This document shows positions 6,862 to 9,089 of a stretch of DNA of 9,089 nucleotides, one piece after another. Position numbers and translations under genes: made by a program. Numbering within the stretch: the stretch's first letter is position 1; each line of letters opens with the position of its first letter. The stretch spans positions 1 to 9,089 of the forward strand of contig JBEDUI010000030.1 of assembly GCA_040414495.1 (NCBI GenBank), given 5' to 3'. Origin of the DNA: DATAVB01 sp040414495. GTDB lineage: Bacteria; Actinomycetota; Actinomycetes; Mycobacteriales; QHCD01. The notes under the pieces were generated by a model. That model was not told where the DNA came from. It made no database searches and was given only the letters and a program-made list of their open reading frames with translations.

Positions 6862-6884
6862 CAGGTGCGCTATATGTTAAGAGT

Positions 6885-6910
6885 GGGAGGGGAAGCCCTC
6901 CCTTTTTCTT
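6885..6910 (+). terminator. Intrinsic terminator, plus-strand orientation
   Basis: A perfect 7-bp stem, GGGAGGG (6885-6891) and CCCTCCC (6896-6902), with a GAAG loop is followed by TTTTTCTT (6903-6910). This is a textbook rho-independent terminator for transcription running left to right. No plus-strand gene ends here; the nearest one upstream ends at 3417. On the minus strand no T-tract follows the hairpin. Confidence 0.75.
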
Positions 6911-6926
6911 GTCCGCTGCGGACAGC

Positions 6927-6967
6927 AAAAAGCCGCCGGCGCCGGAAGATCTCCCAGAGCCGACGGC
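6927..6967 (-). terminator. Intrinsic terminator of the aldo/keto reductase gene
   Basis: Nine bases after the reductase stop, the minus strand forms a 9-bp stem, GCCGTCGGC (6959-6967) with GCCGGCGGC (6932-6940), containing one G-U pair. TTTTT (6927-6931) follows directly. The 18-nt loop contains GGGAGATCTTCC, which may fold further. The terminator separates the reductase from the helR promoter. Confidence 0.75.
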
Positions 6968-6976
6968 CATACGAAC

Positions 6977-7948
6977 TTATGCGTTGTTCAGCCGGTTCAT
7001 CACCTCGTCGTCCAGCTTGATCTGCAGCGCGCCGAGCGCTTCGTCCAATTGGGCAAGAGACGATGCGCCGAAGAGCGGAATGACGACGGGATCACGGTGC
7101 AACATCCAGGCCAGCACGACCTGGTTGGGCGTCGCGCCCAGCTCGTGCGCGACCTCGCGTAACACCTCGAACCGCGCGTAGGCGCCGGGATGCGCGTAGC
7201 CTCGCTCAGCCGGGAACGGACGTTCGGGGTGGCCGTATGATCCGGCCAGCAACGGGCTGTACGCGACCAGGGTCATATCGCGGTGTTCGTTCAGATAGTC
7301 CAGATGCTCGATTCCGGTCGAGGAGAACAGCCTCCGGCCTGAACGTTCCCTTTGTGCGGCCACCGGGCTCGGCCACAGGTACGTGTATTGCTGCTGAATT
7401 ACCGAATACATTTCGACGCCTTGGTCGGCGGCCAGTCGCCGCGCGCGTTCCAGGCGCCAACTGGTGATATTGCTGCAGCCGATCAGATCGACCACACCAT
7501 CGGCGGCCAGTTGCCCGAAGGCGTCGACCGTTTCCTCTAATGGCGCCGACCGGTCGTCGATATGGGCGTAATACAGGTCGATGTGATCGATATCGAGCCG
7601 GCTTAGGCTGCCTTTTACGGCATTGTTGACCGCATCCCGGCGCAGCCCTTCCCAATTGTCGGTCGGTTTTCCGGGCCGGGTCATTTTCGCGCCGCATTTC
7701 GTCGCGATCGTCAATTGATCGCGATTTGCCCGTGAGCGCATCCAGCGGCCCAGCAGCTCTTCGCTTTCACCGCCGTTTCGGGCCCATTGGTTGTAGTTGT
7801 TGGCGGTGTCGATAAACGTCCCGCCCGCTTCGACGAACCGGTCCAGGATCGCTTCGGCGATTTCTGGATCCGTTGTCGTACCGAAGTTCATGGCACCCAG
7901 GCACAATGCGCTGACCTGGCGTCGATTGCCGAGAATCCGTTGCAACAC
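6977..7948 (-). CDS. Aldo/keto reductase
   Basis: This 323-residue protein is a full-length NAD(P)H-dependent oxidoreductase with a TIM-barrel fold that reduces carbonyl compounds. The catalytic tetrad is visible: Asp47 and Tyr52 in FIDTANNY, Lys84 in IATKCG, and His129 in YYAHIDD. Cofactor-binding landmarks are GCSN at 157-160, a QQQY strand at 185-188, and AYSPLL (229-234). Near the C-terminus IPLFGASSLAQLDEAL (290-305) is the usual phosphate/adenine-binding end. A GTG at 7948 is the best start; GGGGA (about 7957-7961) precedes it at good distance, and the nearby ATG is out of frame. A TTA codon is at residue 137. A MerR-type promoter lies 39 bp upstream, and the regulator gene lies directly before it, so induction by a small molecule or carbonyl/oxidative stress is likely. 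The substrate is unknown. Confidence 0.92.
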   Translation of the reverse strand: MLQRILGNRRQVSALCLGAMNFGTTTDPEIAEAILDRFVEAGGTFIDTANNYNQWARNGGESEELLGRWMRSRANRDQLTIATKCGAKMTRPGKPTDNWEGLRRDAVNNAVKGSLSRLDIDHIDLYYAHIDDRSAPLEETVDAFGQLAADGVVDLIGCSNITSWRLERARRLAADQGVEMYSVIQQQYTYLWPSPVAAQRERSGRRLFSSTGIEHLDYLNEHRDMTLVAYSPLLAGSYGHPERPFPAERGYAHPGAYARFEVLREVAHELGATPNQVVLAWMLHRDPVVIPLFGASSLAQLDEALGALQIKLDDEVMNRLNNA

Positions 7949-7986
7949 GAATGCATCCCCACGTCGATGGACTGCGTACCGCCTCG

Positions 7987-8017
7987 ACGCTAAGGATTAG
8001 AGAGCACTCTAGGTCAA
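7987..8017 (-). promoter_or_regulatory. MerR-type promoter/operator of the aldo/keto reductase gene
   Basis: On the minus strand, -35 TTGACC (8012-8017) and -10 TAGCGT (7987-7992) are separated by 19 bp, the long spacer typical of MerR-activated promoters. The spacer begins with the perfect operator TAGAG-TGCT-CTCTA (7998-8011). The same operator arms occur before the merR gene. The TGA stop of the MerR gene (8014-8016) forms part of the -35. Confidence 0.85.
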
Positions 8018-8457
8018 GCGCCGGCCGGCACGCGTTCCAATGCCGAGCGCTGATACCCGGCAATCTTGCGGTTGATCACGTCCAGGTCCCGGTGCAGATC
8101 GGCGATGTGCGCCAGTACCCGGTCCCGGTGTGCCTCCAACAATTCCAGGCGCTGCGTCTCGGTCGAGTCGCCGAGTCGGGCCAGTTCGGCGTAGCTGAGC
8201 ATCTCGTTCACCGGCATCCCGGTGGACCGCAGCCGCATGAACATCGCGAGCCAGCGCAGGTCACGACGGGTGTAGCGACGGTAGCCGGAATTGTCGCGGG
8301 CGACGCCGTCGAGCAGCCCGACGCGTTCGTACCAGCGCAACGTGTGGACGGACAGCCCGGTCAGCTCGGCAACCTGTCCGACGGTGAGCGGCTCGTCGAC
8401 GGTCGGGATGAGCTCGTCAATGCCGCAGGTCTCGGTGATGGGAGATGGCTCGGTCAT
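8014..8457 (-). CDS. MerR-family transcriptional regulator
   Basis: This is a 147-residue regulator counted from the ATG at 8457. The helix-turn-helix is at residues 24-43 (LTVGQVAELTGLSVHTLRWY), the wing follows with DNSGYRRYT at 55-63, and a long dimerisation coiled coil covers about 100-134. It has only one cysteine (Cys11, in the N-terminal extension) and no metal-binding cysteine pair at the C-terminus, so a metal sensor of the MerR/CueR type is unlikely; an organic ligand or stress signal is more probable. A longer version from a GTG at 8484 would start inside the operator and is disfavoured. The ATG at 8457 lies 6 bp after a -10, indicating a leaderless mRNA. Matching operators before this gene and before the reductase gene predict autoregulation and activation of the reductase. 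Confidence 0.92.
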   Translation of the reverse strand: MTEPSPITETCGIDELIPTVDEPLTVGQVAELTGLSVHTLRWYERVGLLDGVARDNSGYRRYTRRDLRWLAMFMRLRSTGMPVNEMLSYAELARLGDSTETQRLELLEAHRDRVLAHIADLHRDLDVINRKIAGYQRSALERVPAGA

Positions 8458-8463
8458 CCCGAC

Positions 8464-8494
8464 AGCATGACGCCTAGAGTCCACTCTAAGTCAA
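8464..8494 (-). promoter_or_regulatory. MerR-type autoregulatory promoter of the merR gene
   Basis: On the minus strand, -35 TTGACT (8489-8494) and -10 CATGCT (8464-8469) are 19 bp apart, with the operator TAGAG-TGGA-CTCTA at 8475-8488. The TGA stop of the acetyltransferase gene (8491-8493) lies in the -35. Six bases separate the -10 from the ATG at 8457, so the message is probably leaderless. Confidence 0.82.
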
Positions 8495-9021
8495 GCCTGT
8501 TGGCTCCATTCCTCGGCGAGTAGTCCGAGGACGACCTCGTCGACGAATTGCCCGTTGACCCAGGCGGCGGCGCGCAACGTTCCGTCGTGCGTGAATCCGG
8601 CTTTGGTGCCGGCCCGCAGCATCGCTACGTTGTCGGCGAGGGTCTCGATCTGCAACCGGTGTAGCCCGCGTACCTCGAAGCCGTACCGGCACAGCACCCG
8701 TACGACATCGGTACCCAGGCCGCGGCCGCGCATCGTCGGGCGCAACGACATGCCCAGGTGCGCCACGCGGTTGTGTACATCGATGTCCCACAACAGCGCC
8801 TCGCCGACGAGCATGCTGTCCGCGAGCAATACGACGGAGAAAATGGCGATCTCGTCGGCGGGCTCGCCGACCGCGTACGGCGAGGTATCGACCGGAATCG
8901 GGCGCCAGGGCCGGGAATCGGCTCGGGACCGCGTCTCTACATCCTCGTATAACTCGGCGTGCAGGATCGGCACATCCTCATCGATCCGGGCCCGCAGCCC
9001 GACCAGTTCGCCACGCAACAT
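8491..9021 (-). CDS. GNAT-family N-acetyltransferase (RimJ/RimL-like)
   Basis: This is a 176-residue acetyltransferase counted from the ATG at 9021. The acetyl-CoA-binding loop is R98-G-R-G-L-G103 in LRPTMRGRGLGTDVVRVL, followed by the helix and strand GLHRLQIETLADNVAMLRA and KAGFTHDGTLR (140-150), an arrangement typical of the RimJ/RimL-like subgroup (Acetyltransf_3). These enzymes modify protein N-termini, amino acids, antibiotics or other amines, and the acceptor here is unknown. A longer frame to 9081 exists, but the extra 20 residues do not look like the family and would cover the promoter; homologues begin near MLRGELVGLR. A -10-like GATACT 6 bp before 9021 supports a leaderless start. 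The gene lies upstream of merR on the same strand and ends in its -35, so read-through is possible. Confidence 0.88.
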   Translation of the reverse strand: MLRGELVGLRARIDEDVPILHAELYEDVETRSRADSRPWRPIPVDTSPYAVGEPADEIAIFSVVLLADSMLVGEALLWDIDVHNRVAHLGMSLRPTMRGRGLGTDVVRVLCRYGFEVRGLHRLQIETLADNVAMLRAGTKAGFTHDGTLRAAAWVNGQFVDEVVLGLLAEEWSQQA

Positions 9022-9033
9022 GTGCCCAGTATC
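9022..9033 (-). promoter_or_regulatory. Probable leaderless -10 element of the acetyltransferase gene
   Basis: On the minus strand, GATACT (9028-9033) ends 6 bp before the ATG at 9021. A weak -35, TGACAC (9053-9058), lies 19 bp further upstream. No ribosome binding site is visible. The spacing matches the other two leaderless candidates in the window. Confidence 0.45.
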
Positions 9034-9089
9034 AGCGCAGACCGGTGACGTAGTGTCAGAAGCTGGAAGAGCGCTTCTCATGGACGGAC

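Noticed and set aside
5697..7181. Plus-strand open frame of 494 codons
   Set aside because: Antisense to helR, the intergenic region and the reductase end; it runs through both terminators and the RAE and has no family features.
8014..8484. 156-residue version of the MerR protein from GTG 8484
   Set aside because: The start lies inside the operator and before the -10; the leaderless ATG at 8457 fits promoter geometry and family length.
8491..9081. 196-residue version of the acetyltransferase
   Set aside because: The first 20 residues do not resemble the family and would span the predicted promoter; ATG 9021 is better.

Overview
The window reads as chromosomal DNA of a high-GC actinomycete. 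The evidence is its base composition, its GTG and ATG starts, several probable leaderless genes, and the families present: HelR, a DinB-type protein, a VOC protein, an actinobacterial ankyrin protein and MerR/aldo-keto reductase. TTA codons occur in at least three genes, so I do not assign a genus. Nothing indicates a phage, an insertion sequence, a CRISPR array or an RNA gene.

Layout. Positions 1-369 (minus strand) hold two decayed genes fused end to end: the N-terminus of a DinB-family protein, cut short by a frameshift, and a GNAT acetyltransferase that has lost its middle. Positions 370-535 form a divergent intergenic region with an AT-rich inverted repeat. Two plus-strand genes follow as a tight pair: a beta-lactamase-fold serine hydrolase (536-1966) and an aminoglycoside-phosphotransferase-type kinase (1980-2894). 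A VOC/glyoxalase-like gene (2983-3417, plus) follows, apparently from its own leaderless promoter. It converges on an ankyrin-repeat gene (3484-4458, minus). The largest gene is helR (4596-6755, minus), an RNA polymerase-associated helicase-like ATPase. Upstream of it lies a near-perfect 19-bp palindrome at 6843-6861 matching the rifamycin-associated element (RAE).

Positions 6885-6967 hold two intrinsic terminators in opposite orientations that separate helR from the next unit. The right third is a minus-strand series: GNAT acetyltransferase (8491-9021), then a MerR regulator (8014-8457), then an aldo/keto reductase (6977-7948). The MerR and reductase genes each have a MerR-type promoter (19-bp spacer, operator TAGAG-N4-CTCTA), and in both cases the TGA stop of the preceding gene lies inside the -35 hexamer.

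How the genes work together. The helR/RAE pair is best read as a rifamycin-inducible RNA polymerase protection module. No rifamycin-modifying enzyme is visible beside it. The MerR protein probably controls both itself and the aldo/keto reductase, forming a small chemical- or redox-stress switch. The hydrolase/kinase pair looks co-transcribed and its substrates are unknown. I see no clearly undescribed multi-gene system. The most informative parts are the regulatory architecture around helR and the MerR pair, and the gene-decay scar at the left edge.
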